Source: JAFGOG01 sp034429215
GTDB lineage: Bacteria > Chloroflexota > Anaerolineae > JAAYZQ01
Assembly (NCBI GenBank): GCA_034429215.1
Contig: DAOUGI010000109.1
Location: 4,660-68,659 of the forward strand
DNA: 64,000 bases
Direction of reading: 5' to 3'
A model generated the notes under the pieces. That model was not told the DNA's origin. It searched no databases and saw nothing but the letters and a program-made list of their open reading frames with translations. Positions 44,679 through 52,731 of this stretch are shown here, in pieces; positions within the stretch are counted from its first letter, which is position 1; each line of letters opens with the position of its first letter. The translations under genes were made by a program, and so were the position numbers.

Positions 44679-46292
44679 ATGCCGACCAAGTATATATTCT
44701 GTACCGGCGGGGTGGTGTCGTCGGTGGGCAAGGGGGTGACGGCCGCGTCGATCGGCCGCATCCTCAAGAGCCGGGGTATTAGGGTCTCGATCCAGAAACT
44801 GGACCCCTATCTAAACGTGGACCCCGGCACCATGTCGCCTTACCAGCACGGTGAGGTGTTTGTCCTGGACGATGGCGCCGAGACCGACCTGGACCTGGGC
44901 CATTATGAGCGCTTTGTCGACGAGAGCCTGACACGGGCCAGCAATGTCACCTCCGGCCAAGTGTACGCCGAGGTGATCGCCAAGGAGCGGCGGGGCGACT
45001 ATTTGGGCGGCACGATCCAGGTTATCCCCCATGTGACCAACGAGATCAAGCGGCGCATCGCCCGCGTGGCCCGGGAGATGCCCGGTGGGCCGTCCGACGT
45101 GGTGATCGTCGAGGTGGGCGGCACGGTAGGTGACATTGAGAGCCTGCCGTTCCTGGAGGCGATCCGCCAGATGCGGGTCGACATAGGCCGCGAAAACACG
45201 GTCTATATCCACGTTACTTTGCTGCCCTACATTTCGTCCACCAGCGAGCTGAAGACCAAGCCGACGCAGCACAGTGTGGCCGAACTGCGGGGCATCGGCA
45301 TCCAACCCGACATCATCGTCGCCCGCTCCGACTATCCGGTCGACGAAGACGTGCGGGCCAAGATTGCCCTTTTTTGTGACGTGGAAAAGCGGGGAATCAT
45401 CTCGCTGGTCACAACGCCGGTGATCTATGAGGTGCCGTTGATCCTGGAAGAGGCCGGCCTGGGCGATTTCCTGGTCGAGCGGCTGGGCCTGGCTCAGGCG
45501 CACCCGCCCGACCTGGAAAGTTGGCGAGCGGTTGTGGCAGATATCCGCCGGCCCAAGCGACCGGTGCGGGTGGGGTTGGTGGGCAAGTATGTCGAGCTGC
45601 ACGACGCCTACCTGAGCGTGCGCGAAGCGCTGTACCATGCTGGGCTGCGCTACGATGCGGCGGTCGAGATCGAGTGGATCGATGCCGAGGAGGTCGAGCA
45701 CCATGGGGTAGAACGGCTGCAAAGCTCGGATGGCATCCTAGTACCGGGCGGGTTTGGCGAGCGGGGCATTGAGGGCAAGATCGCCGCTGCCCACTATGCC
45801 CGCGAGCACAAGGTGCCCTACCTGGGGCTGTGCCTGGGGATGCAGGTGATGGTCATCGATCTGGCCCGCCAGGTGCTGGGCAGCGACGAGCCCAACTCGA
45901 CCGAATTTGACCTTAACACCAAGTACCCGGTGATCGACCTGATGCCCGATCAGCGCGACATTGCCGAGATGGGCGGCACGATGCGCCTGGGGCTGTACCC
46001 CTGCCAGTTGTTGCCCAGCACGCAGGCGGCGGCGGCTTACGGCCAGGAGCTGATCCAGGAGCGGCACCGCCATCGCTTTGAGGTGAACAACACCTACCGC
46101 GACCTGTTGACCGGCGCCGGCCTGGTTCTGTCTGGGATGTCGCCCGATGGGCGCCTGGTGGAGATCGGCGAGCTGTCCGGACACCCCTTCATGCTGGGCT
46201 GCCAATTTCACCCCGAGTTCAAGTCGCGGCCCACGCGCCCGCATCCTTTGTTCCAGGCTTTTGTCAAGGCGGTGGTGGACCATTCGGCATGA
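44679..46292 (+). CDS. pyrG: CTP synthase
   Basis: 537 residues. ATG 44679 follows ACGGGGGAGGGTAGT. It aminates UTP to CTP with glutamine. The synthetase half begins YIFCTGGVVSSVGKGVTAAS, with QKLDPYLNVDPGTMSPYQHG and GGTVGDIES. The class I glutaminase half has GLCLGMQVMVID (nucleophile Cys about residue 387) and the CQFHPEFKSRP His-Glu pair near the C-terminus. Full length and intact. It follows the MttB fusion by 25 bp. Confidence 0.97.
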   Translation: MPTKYIFCTGGVVSSVGKGVTAASIGRILKSRGIRVSIQKLDPYLNVDPGTMSPYQHGEVFVLDDGAETDLDLGHYERFVDESLTRASNVTSGQVYAEVIAKERRGDYLGGTIQVIPHVTNEIKRRIARVAREMPGGPSDVVIVEVGGTVGDIESLPFLEAIRQMRVDIGRENTVYIHVTLLPYISSTSELKTKPTQHSVAELRGIGIQPDIIVARSDYPVDEDVRAKIALFCDVEKRGIISLVTTPVIYEVPLILEEAGLGDFLVERLGLAQAHPPDLESWRAVVADIRRPKRPVRVGLVGKYVELHDAYLSVREALYHAGLRYDAAVEIEWIDAEEVEHHGVERLQSSDGILVPGGFGERGIEGKIAAAHYAREHKVPYLGLCLGMQVMVIDLARQVLGSDEPNSTEFDLNTKYPVIDLMPDQRDIAEMGGTMRLGLYPCQLLPSTQAAAAYGQELIQERHRHRFEVNNTYRDLLTGAGLVLSGMSPDGRLVEIGELSGHPFMLGCQFHPEFKSRPTRPHPLFQAFVKAVVDHSA

Positions 46293-46293
46293 T

Positions 46294-46322
46294 TTGCCAT
46301 CTGGCGCAAGTCCTGGTATAAT
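46294..46322 (+). promoter_or_regulatory. Sigma70 promoter for tRNA-Thr
   Basis: TTGCCA at 46294-46299, 17-nt spacer, TATAAT at 46317-46322, about 30 nt before the tRNA. Confidence 0.8.
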
Positions 46323-46351
46323 ACCCAATACCGGCCTGGTTCCGGTCGGGC

Positions 46352-46424
46352 GCCACCCTAGCTCAATCGGAAGAGCAGACGCTTCGTAAGCGCCAGGTTA
46401 AGGGTTCGATTCCCTTGGGTGGCT
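46352..46424 (+). tRNA. tRNA-Thr (CGT)
   Basis: Acceptor GCCACCC with GGGTGGC, D arm GCTC/GAGC, anticodon stem GACGC/GCGCC (one A-C mismatch) around TTCGTAA with anticodon CGT at 46385-46387, T arm GGGTTCGATTCCC. Discriminator T, no encoded CCA. Confidence 0.93.
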
Positions 46425-46439
46425 TGGCGGCGGCTGATG

Positions 46440-46470
46440 GGCCCCAACGGGTTGTAGTTGGGGCCTTTTG
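46440..46470 (+). terminator. Terminator after tRNA-Thr
   Basis: GGCCCCAAC (46440-46448) pairs with GTTGGGGCC (46457-46465), followed by TTTTG. Confidence 0.88.
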
Positions 46471-46499
46471 TGTGTAACTGAAAGCTGACAACTAGAAGG

Positions 46500-47915
46500 A
46501 TGACGGAGCAAGTACCGGCAACTGCGTCTCGCCCAGAGCCCTTCAGTTTCGTGTGGCGCCTGTTCTCCGCGCCGGTCACGTTGCTGATCCTACTGGCGCT
46601 GCTGGCTGCATCCCTCATCCTGAGCACACTGATCCCCCAGATCCCGCCGGATACCTCCGCCAATTCTCAGTCCTGGCTGGTGCTCCAGCCTGAGGCCCTG
46701 AGCCCGAGCAATGACCTGGCTCAAGCCCTGGGCCTGTATGGCATTTACGATGCTTTCTGGTTTCGCCTGTTGTTGGTCCTGACCGGCCTAGCCCTATTTG
46801 TCTGGGCGATCGAGTCAGCCGAGCCGGCCTGGCGCGCCAGCCGGGGACGCTGGACGCCGTCTGCCCTGGCATCGTGGGGCAGCCATCCGCTTCGGACTCG
46901 CCTGCTCGTGTCGTGTACTCCAGCCCAGGTTCAGGCGAAGCTGGGCAGCTATTTGGCCGGCCGTGGCTACCGGATGACTGAGGTAACTCGATCCCAGGGC
47001 ATCGAGACGGCCCCCAACTGGGTTGCCAGTCGGCGCAGAGCTCTGCTCTGGGCACGGCCGTTGGCCTTTGCCGGCCTGCTGCTGGCATTGTTGGGCCTGG
47101 CAATTGTGGCCATCTGGGGCTGGCAAAGCGGTCGGTGGCAGCCGGCTGTTGGCGAGCGTCTGGTGGTGGGCCACGGCACGGGCTATACGATCCGCCTGGA
47201 CGCTTTTAAGCCGCTCACCGCCGTTGAGGGCAAGCCCGACGGCGGGCAATATGAGAGCCGGATAACCTGGCTGGTGGGCGATCAACCGGTCGGCCAGGGC
47301 ATGGCCGGCGTCGGCCGGCCGGCCACCCGAGATGGATTGGCCGTGCGCCAGATTGACTATGTGCCCGATGTCACGCTTCGCGGCGTGGACCAGGCGGGCA
47401 AGCCGGTGTCTTTTCTGCCGGGAGGGGTAACCTCGCAGGCGGCTGAGCAGGTCAGCCTGGCTTTTGGCTCATCCGAGACCCAGCAAGTGATCGTGCTGCC
47501 CGACCAGGGTTTCTTTTTGCTGCTGGACCTCGATCCCACCTCGGATGGAGCTGATCCTTTGCTCCGCCTGGCATTGCTGCGCAGCGCTGAGGCCGAACAG
47601 CAGTCGCTGGCAGTCCTGCGCCAGAGCGGCGAGGTCAGCTTTGACGGTCTGAAGCTCGATGTTGACCTTGGCTACCGGCCTGTCGTGCAGGTGGATTATC
47701 GGCCGGGCATGACCCTGGTGATTGCCGGGATCGTCCTGGCCGTCGTAGGCCTGGCGGTGGGCCGGCTGTTTGGCTCCCGGCTGGTGTGGGTAGCTGTGGC
47801 GCCGGCCGAAGACAAGACTGCGGTTCACCTGTTGGCGTTCGGCGGCGTCGGGGAAAGCGACGGTTTTTTGCAATTGGCCGCCCAACTGCAGGAGGGACTG
47901 ACCGATGCCGTCTGA
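46500..47915 (+). CDS. resB: ResB-like cytochrome c biogenesis protein
   Basis: 471 residues. ATG 46500 after AACTAGAAGG. Three N-terminal and one C-terminal membrane segments surround a large extracytoplasmic domain, as in ResB/Ccs1 of system II. Supporting parts are VWRLFSAPVTLLILLALLAASLILSTLIPQ at the start (about residues 18-45), IYDAFWFRLLLVLTGLALF, and the late segment TLVIAGIVLAVVGLAVG. System II moves haem across the membrane and ligates it to CXXCH apocytochromes. It overlaps the next gene by 11 bp, so translation is coupled. Confidence 0.85.
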   Translation: MTEQVPATASRPEPFSFVWRLFSAPVTLLILLALLAASLILSTLIPQIPPDTSANSQSWLVLQPEALSPSNDLAQALGLYGIYDAFWFRLLLVLTGLALFVWAIESAEPAWRASRGRWTPSALASWGSHPLRTRLLVSCTPAQVQAKLGSYLAGRGYRMTEVTRSQGIETAPNWVASRRRALLWARPLAFAGLLLALLGLAIVAIWGWQSGRWQPAVGERLVVGHGTGYTIRLDAFKPLTAVEGKPDGGQYESRITWLVGDQPVGQGMAGVGRPATRDGLAVRQIDYVPDVTLRGVDQAGKPVSFLPGGVTSQAAEQVSLAFGSSETQQVIVLPDQGFFLLLDLDPTSDGADPLLRLALLRSAEAEQQSLAVLRQSGEVSFDGLKLDVDLGYRPVVQVDYRPGMTLVIAGIVLAVVGLAVGRLFGSRLVWVAVAPAEDKTAVHLLAFGGVGESDGFLQLAAQLQEGLTDAV

Positions 47916-48720
47916 GGCGTGGGCCCTTACTGTGGCCGCTTTGTTGCTCGCGGCAGCGGCTGTTGTGGAGGTGGTGGCCCTGGTGACCGGCCCGGCTGGC
48001 ACAGGGCGGCCGCGGTTGCCCGGCTTGTGGCTGACCGCTGCTGCCATGGCCGCCCTGATCGTGGCCCTGGCGCTGGCAGTGGCCGCCCGGCAGGCGTGGT
48101 CGCCTTTTGACCTGCAACAGATAGCCATTTCCCTGGCGGCGGCGACGCTGATCATCTACCTGGCGCTGGCTGTTGGCTTTAGGACCGGCAGCGCGGGCCT
48201 GCCGGTTAGCCTGGCCATCCTTGCGCTCACCCTGTTTGCCCGGCTCTGCGCCGGGCCCGGCGGATCCGCACCAGACGCCATCCACCGCGGACTGGCCGTT
48301 CAGATCCAGTGGGCATGTTTCATCGTGGGGTCCGGTGGAGCGATCGTCGCCGGCTGCGCGGGGCTGGCGCTGGCGAGTCGAACCAGGCTGATCGGGCACG
48401 GCCGCGAGCTGGCCTGGCCGCGCCGGGCTGATTTGCACCATGTCTTGAGCGTGGCCGCGGTCCTGGCAGCAGTGGCGCTGGCGGCAGGGTTGGCAACAGG
48501 GACGTGGTGGGCCTGGCAGGCGACCGGATCGCCAGGGACGGGCGATCCGCGAGTGGCGTGGCTGGTTGCGGCTTGGCTGGTGGTGTTGATGGTTGTGTGG
48601 ACCGATCGCCTTGGCGAGCGCTCGGGCCGCTGGGCTGCCGGACTGGCATTCGCGGCGGCCGTCTTGGTCGTCGTCGGGCTGCTGGCTGTGACCGACCTGC
48701 GCCTGGTTTTGGGGCTGTAG
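47905..48720 (+). CDS. Degenerate CcsA/ResC-like membrane protein
   Basis: 271 residues with about eight hydrophobic segments. Its start overlaps resB by 11 bp, where CcsA/ResC is expected. The segment TGTWWAWQATGSPGTGDPRVAW (about residues 195-215) aligns in position and outline with the tryptophan-rich WWD motif of CcsA (GxxWSWDPKExW), but the WSWD core is largely lost and only GDPRVAW remains. I infer a diverged CcsA partner; it may still bind haem through other residues or have lost that role. Confidence 0.55.
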   Translation: MPSEAWALTVAALLLAAAAVVEVVALVTGPAGTGRPRLPGLWLTAAAMAALIVALALAVAARQAWSPFDLQQIAISLAAATLIIYLALAVGFRTGSAGLPVSLAILALTLFARLCAGPGGSAPDAIHRGLAVQIQWACFIVGSGGAIVAGCAGLALASRTRLIGHGRELAWPRRADLHHVLSVAAVLAAVALAAGLATGTWWAWQATGSPGTGDPRVAWLVAAWLVVLMVVWTDRLGERSGRWAAGLAFAAAVLVVVGLLAVTDLRLVLGL

Positions 48721-48754
48721 CGGACGGGCTCGATTACTAAAACAGGAGGAGAGG

Positions 48755-49387
48755 ATGGAACCGGTCATCATTGGCGTGGCAGGTGGCACCGGCTCGGGCA
48801 AGACGACGATTGCCCACGCAGTTCTAGAGCGGGCTGGCGCAGAGCCGCATGGGCGCGTTTCGCTCATCCAGCATGATGCCTATTACAGGGACCTGAGCAA
48901 TCTACCCCTGGCGCAAAGGGCGGCGCAGAACTTTGACCACCCCGACTCGCTGGAGAACGAGCTGCTGATCGCTCACCTGAGAAGGCTAAAGCAGGGACGG
49001 GCCATTGACGTGCCGGTCTATGACTTTACGACCCATACTCGCACCAGCGAGACGCAGCGCATTGGGCCTAATCCGGTTATCATCGTCGAGGGGATCTTGA
49101 TCTTTGCCGACGAGGCACTGCGCCGCCTGATGGACGTCAAGATCTATGTCGATACCGACGCCGACATCCGTTTCATCCGCCGCCTGGAGCGCGACGTTGC
49201 CGAGCGGGGCCGGACCGTCGAGTCGGTCATCCGCCAATACATGGCCACGGTGCGGCCGATGCACCAGGAATTTGTCGAGCCGAGCAAGCGGTACGCCGAC
49301 ATCATCATCCCCGAAGGGGGCTTTAACGAAGTGGCTATTGACCTGGTTGCGTCGCGGATCAAGACTTTGCTGGAGGCAGCCAAATGA
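48755..49387 (+). CDS. udk: Uridine kinase
   Basis: 210 residues. ATG 48755 after AACAGGAGGAGAGG. It phosphorylates uridine and cytidine for salvage. P-loop GGTGSGKT is at residues 10-17; then LIQHDAYYRDLS, NFDHPDSLENELL, PVYDFTTHTR, IVEGILIF and DIRFIRRLERDVAERGR, all typical. Its TGA overlaps the ATG of the next gene (ATGA at 49384), so it is coupled to the amino-sugar genes. Confidence 0.95.
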   Translation: MEPVIIGVAGGTGSGKTTIAHAVLERAGAEPHGRVSLIQHDAYYRDLSNLPLAQRAAQNFDHPDSLENELLIAHLRRLKQGRAIDVPVYDFTTHTRTSETQRIGPNPVIIVEGILIFADEALRRLMDVKIYVDTDADIRFIRRLERDVAERGRTVESVIRQYMATVRPMHQEFVEPSKRYADIIIPEGGFNEVAIDLVASRIKTLLEAAK

Positions 49388-50388
49388 TCGTCCTGGGGCA
49401 GGTAGGGCTGGGCTATTGGGGCCCCAACTTGTTGCGTAACTTTCAGGCTCTGCCGACCGCCAAGGTGAAGGTGCTGTGCGACCTCAACGCCGAGGCGCTG
49501 TCCCGCGCCGGCGAGCGCTATCCCGAGCTGCTGCGGACCACCGAGTTCGCCGACCTGCTCCGCGACCCAGAGATCGGGGCGGTCGTGGTCAGCTCGTCGG
49601 CGACGACCCATTACCGTCTGGCTCGGGCTGCCCTGGAGGCCGGCAAGCATGTCTTTGTCGAGAAACCGATCGCCCTCCACGCGGGCGAGGCCGAGACGCT
49701 GATCCGGCTGGCCGACGAGCGCGGCCTGGTGTTGATGGTCGGCCACCTGCTGCTCTACCACCCGGCCGTCACCCAGCTCAAAGAGCTGTTGGACGGCGGC
49801 CAATTGGGTGCCATCTATTACCTGTACAGCGAGCGGCGCAACCTGGGCAAGGTGCGCCACGACGAGAATGCGATGTGGAGCCTGGCGCCCCACGATATTG
49901 CGGTGGCGCTGTACCTGTTGGGCGAGATGCCGGTGGCGGTGAGCGCCCACGGGCAGGCCTATTTGCAGCCGGGCATCGAGGACACGGTCTTTTTCACGCT
50001 GCGCTTTGCCGACGGCCGCCTGGTTCACAGCCACGTGAGCTGGCTGGATCCCCACAAGGTGCGGCGCCTGACGGTAGTCGGTAGCCGCCAGATGGCCGTG
50101 TTCGACGACGTCGAGCCGTCGGAAAAGCTGCGTATCTACGATAAGGGTGTGGATCGCACGCCCGAGTACGACTCGTACGGCGATGCGCTGACGCTACGCT
50201 TTGGCGACATCTATGTCCCACACCTGGAAATGCAGGAGCCGCTGCGGCTGGAATGCCAGCACTTTATCGATTGCGTGGCCGATGGCCGCCAGCCGCGGTC
50301 GGATGGGCGAAATGGCTTGGCGGTGCTGCGCGTGCTCGAATGTTTACAACAATCACTCGATAGTGAAGGGAGCTTGGTAAGACTATGA
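49384..50388 (+). CDS. Gfo/Idh/MocA oxidoreductase, WlbA-like
   Basis: 334 residues. The N-terminal Rossmann motif is GQVGLGYWGPNLLRNF, then VFVEKPIALHAGEAE (the EKP Lys) and WSLAPHDIAVALYLLGE. In this context it resembles WlbA, which oxidises C3 of a UDP-GlcNAc-uronate. Overlaps both neighbours by four bases (ATGA), the next two genes being the acetyltransferase and aminotransferase that would complete a 2,3-diacetamido sugar. Role inferred from the cluster. Confidence 0.85.
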   Translation: MIVLGQVGLGYWGPNLLRNFQALPTAKVKVLCDLNAEALSRAGERYPELLRTTEFADLLRDPEIGAVVVSSSATTHYRLARAALEAGKHVFVEKPIALHAGEAETLIRLADERGLVLMVGHLLLYHPAVTQLKELLDGGQLGAIYYLYSERRNLGKVRHDENAMWSLAPHDIAVALYLLGEMPVAVSAHGQAYLQPGIEDTVFFTLRFADGRLVHSHVSWLDPHKVRRLTVVGSRQMAVFDDVEPSEKLRIYDKGVDRTPEYDSYGDALTLRFGDIYVPHLEMQEPLRLECQHFIDCVADGRQPRSDGRNGLAVLRVLECLQQSLDSEGSLVRL

Positions 50389-51137
50389 CTTGGGAAAAGA
50401 TTGGCATCGATCCTACCGCCGTGATCGGCGAGGGCTGTGAATTTGGACGCAATGCCGTCGTTGAGGCAGGCGCTCGTCTGGGCCCGCGATGTGTCGTTGG
50501 GCACAACGCCGTCGTCCACGCCGGAACGGTCCTGGGCGAGGGGGTGGTGGTCGGCGACAACGCCGTCGTCGGCCGGCAGCCGCGCCCCAGCCCGACCAGC
50601 ACCGTCAAGATCGGTGAGCCGCTGCCCGGTCTGGCCGTTGGCGACGGTTCGACCATCGGCGCCGGGGCGATCGTCTACGCCGGCACGACGGTCGGCCGCC
50701 AGACGATGATCGCCGACCAAGCCTTTGTCCGCGAGCGGTGCGCCATTGGCGATTACGTGGTCGTCGGCCACGGCGTGACGGTGGAGAACGAAACGACGAT
50801 TGGCGATTACACCAAGATCCAGACTGGCGCCTATGTCACTGCCTACATGACCGTCGAGGATCACGTCTTTATCGCGCCGGGGGTCTATACGACCAACGAT
50901 AACTTTATGGGACGTACGCCCGAGCGGTTCAAGTTTCGCAAAGGGGCGACGATCCGCTCCGGGGCGCGGGTGGGGGCCAACACCACGCTGCTGCCGGGCG
51001 TCGAGATCGGGCGCGAGGCGTTCGTCGCCGCCGGGGCGGTGGTCACCCGCGACGTGCCGCCGGCCACCCTGGTGATGGGCGTGCCGGCCCGGGCGGTGCG
51101 GGCTGTGCCCGAGCGGGAGTGGGCCGAAAACCAGTAG
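50385..51137 (+). CDS. Hexapeptide-repeat acyltransferase, WlbB-like
   Basis: 250 residues. Left-handed beta-helix hexapeptide repeats run through most of the protein (VIGEGCEFGRNAVVEAGARL, CVVGHNAVVHAGTVLGEG, GASIGAGA-like GSTIGAGAIVYAG). The end, TTLLPGVEIGREAFVAAGAVV and MGVPARAVR, is typical of LpxA/WlbB-type transferases. It would N-acetylate the amino sugar made by the neighbouring aminotransferase. ATG 50385 overlaps the preceding stop. Confidence 0.87.
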   Translation: MTWEKIGIDPTAVIGEGCEFGRNAVVEAGARLGPRCVVGHNAVVHAGTVLGEGVVVGDNAVVGRQPRPSPTSTVKIGEPLPGLAVGDGSTIGAGAIVYAGTTVGRQTMIADQAFVRERCAIGDYVVVGHGVTVENETTIGDYTKIQTGAYVTAYMTVEDHVFIAPGVYTTNDNFMGRTPERFKFRKGATIRSGARVGANTTLLPGVEIGREAFVAAGAVVTRDVPPATLVMGVPARAVRAVPEREWAENQ

Positions 51138-51207
51138 TAATTGGACCTTTCCCCCTTTTTTCTGGGTGATGGTAACCTGGCGTAATTCTATTCTGAGGAT
51201 AAGCACA

Positions 51208-52308
51208 ATGACGATATCAATTCTTGACTTACGGGCGCAATACCACTCTATCAAGCAGGAGATCGACGATGCCGTCGGCGGCGTGCTCGAATCGGGGGCC
51301 TTTATCCTGGGACCGAACGTCAAGGCCCTTGAGCAGGAGGTCGCCCGCGCCTGTGGCTGCAGCTATGGCATCGGCATGGCCTCGGGCACCGATGCCCTGC
51401 GCCTGGCCATGGACGCGCTGCAGATCGGCCCCGGCGACGAAGTGATTACCACGCCGTTCACCTTTGTCGCCACGGCTAACACTGTGTCGCGGGCCGGGGC
51501 AACCCCGGTGTTCGTCGACATCGATCCCCGGACCTTTAACATCGATCCGGCCAAGATCGAGGCGGCCATCACCGAGCGAACAAAAGCGATTGTGCCGGTG
51601 CACCTCTACGGCCAGCCGTGTGACATGAAGCCGATCATGGAGCTGGCTGCCCGCCATGGCCTGCCGGTGATCGAGGACAGTGCCCAGGCGATCGGCGCGA
51701 CCTATGACGGCCGGCCGGTCAGCTCGTTTGGCGTCATCGGCTGCTTTAGCTTTTACCCGACCAAGAACCTGGGCGCCTACGGCGATGCCGGCATGGCCGT
51801 GACCGGTGACCAGGAGATCGCGGCCTTGCTCGACGTGCTGCGCCGCCACGGCGGGCGGGTCAAGTATTACCACGAGCGGATCGGCTACAACAGCCGGCTG
51901 GACGAGATCCAGGCGGCGATCCTGCGCGTCAAGCTGCGCCATCTGGAAGAGTGGACCGCCGCGCGGCGGCGGGTCGCCGCGCGCTACGACGAGCTGCTGG
52001 CCGGCGCGCCGGTTATTACCCCTTACCAGGCGCCCAACGCCAAGCACGTTTTCCACCAGTACACCATCCGCGCGCCGCGGCGGGATGAGCTGGAGGCCTT
52101 TCTCAAGAATCGGGGCATCGGCACCATGATCTATTACCCGGTGCCGCTGCACCGCCAGGAGATCTATGCCGACCTGGGCCAGGGGCCGGGCAGCTTGCCC
52201 GAGGCCGAGCGGGCTGCCCAGGAGGTCCTGTCGTTGCCGATCTATCCGGAACTGGCCAACGGGCAAATCGAGGAAGTGGCTGCCGCTATCTGTCAGTTCT
52301 ACGCCTAG
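51208..52308 (+). CDS. DegT/DnrJ/EryC1/StrS sugar aminotransferase, WlbE-like
   Basis: 366 residues from ATG 51208 (CTGAGGATAAGCACA before it); an upstream frame to 51166 lacks homology. It is a PLP enzyme that aminates a keto sugar nucleotide. The PLP lysine is Lys186 (FYPTKNLGAYGDAG); IEDSAQAIGA, HLYGQPCDM and TPFTFVATANT fit the family. Last of the udk-WlbA-WlbB-WlbE-like run, which is followed by a small inverted repeat at about 52316-52330. Confidence 0.9.
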   Translation: MTISILDLRAQYHSIKQEIDDAVGGVLESGAFILGPNVKALEQEVARACGCSYGIGMASGTDALRLAMDALQIGPGDEVITTPFTFVATANTVSRAGATPVFVDIDPRTFNIDPAKIEAAITERTKAIVPVHLYGQPCDMKPIMELAARHGLPVIEDSAQAIGATYDGRPVSSFGVIGCFSFYPTKNLGAYGDAGMAVTGDQEIAALLDVLRRHGGRVKYYHERIGYNSRLDEIQAAILRVKLRHLEEWTAARRRVAARYDELLAGAPVITPYQAPNAKHVFHQYTIRAPRRDELEAFLKNRGIGTMIYYPVPLHRQEIYADLGQGPGSLPEAERAAQEVLSLPIYPELANGQIEEVAAAICQFYA

Positions 52309-52345
52309 AACCCCAGACCTCGGAGGTCTTGGCATGGTTGGCGGT

Positions 52346-52374
52346 TTGACCAATCGCCGGCGCTGTGGTATCAT
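52346..52374 (+). promoter_or_regulatory. Sigma70 promoter for SRP RNA
   Basis: TTGACC at 52346-52351, 17-nt spacer, TATCAT at 52369-52374, about six nucleotides before the predicted RNA 5' end. Confidence 0.75.
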
Positions 52375-52379
52375 AGCCT

Positions 52380-52649
52380 TGGTCGTGCTAGATGGGGAGC
52401 TGGCGGTGCCCTGTACCCGCAATCCGCCGTAGCGGGGTCGAACTCCCCCTCGAGGGCTGTGGCCGGTCGGGACTGCTAGGCCAAGCGGCGATGAAAGCTG
52501 GGTCCTGCGCGGCAGGAGCCCGTGAAACCCGCCAGGTCCGGAAGGAAGCAACGGTAAGCGGTTTCTCCTGGGTGCCGCAGGGGCGCCTGGCTGGAGCAGG
52601 CTGGTATCGGTAAGCCGGTTGGTCCGGTTCGACAGGGGGTGCACGACCA
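52380..52649 (+). ncRNA. ffs: Signal recognition particle RNA, long bacterial form
   Basis: The universally conserved S-domain core CAGGTCCGGAAGGAAGCA is present near 52540. The 5' part GTGCTAGATGGGGAG...CGGTGCCCTGTACCCGCAATCCGC matches the Alu domain of the long, Bacillus-type SRP RNA. The ends pair (TGGTCGTGC with GCACGACCA), giving about 270 nt. With Ffh it targets nascent membrane and secreted proteins to SecYEG. Confidence 0.93.
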
Positions 52650-52660
52650 GCACTTATCAG

Positions 52661-52723
52661 GAGCTAGAGTGGCGAGCCTTGAGGATATTCCCAGTCCTGG
52701 CTCCCAACTCTAGCTCTTTTTTT
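52661..52723 (+). terminator. Terminator after SRP RNA
   Basis: GAGCTAGAGT with an extended GGCGAGCC arm pairs with GGCTCC and ACTCTAGCTC, followed by seven T ending at 52723. The T-run runs up to the ribosome site of the next gene. Confidence 0.85.
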
Positions 52724-52731
52724 GAGGCTGC

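Noticed and set aside
48755..52308. O-antigen or capsule locus
   Set aside because: Only three sugar-nucleotide genes are present; no glycosyltransferase, flippase or polymerase is seen in the window.
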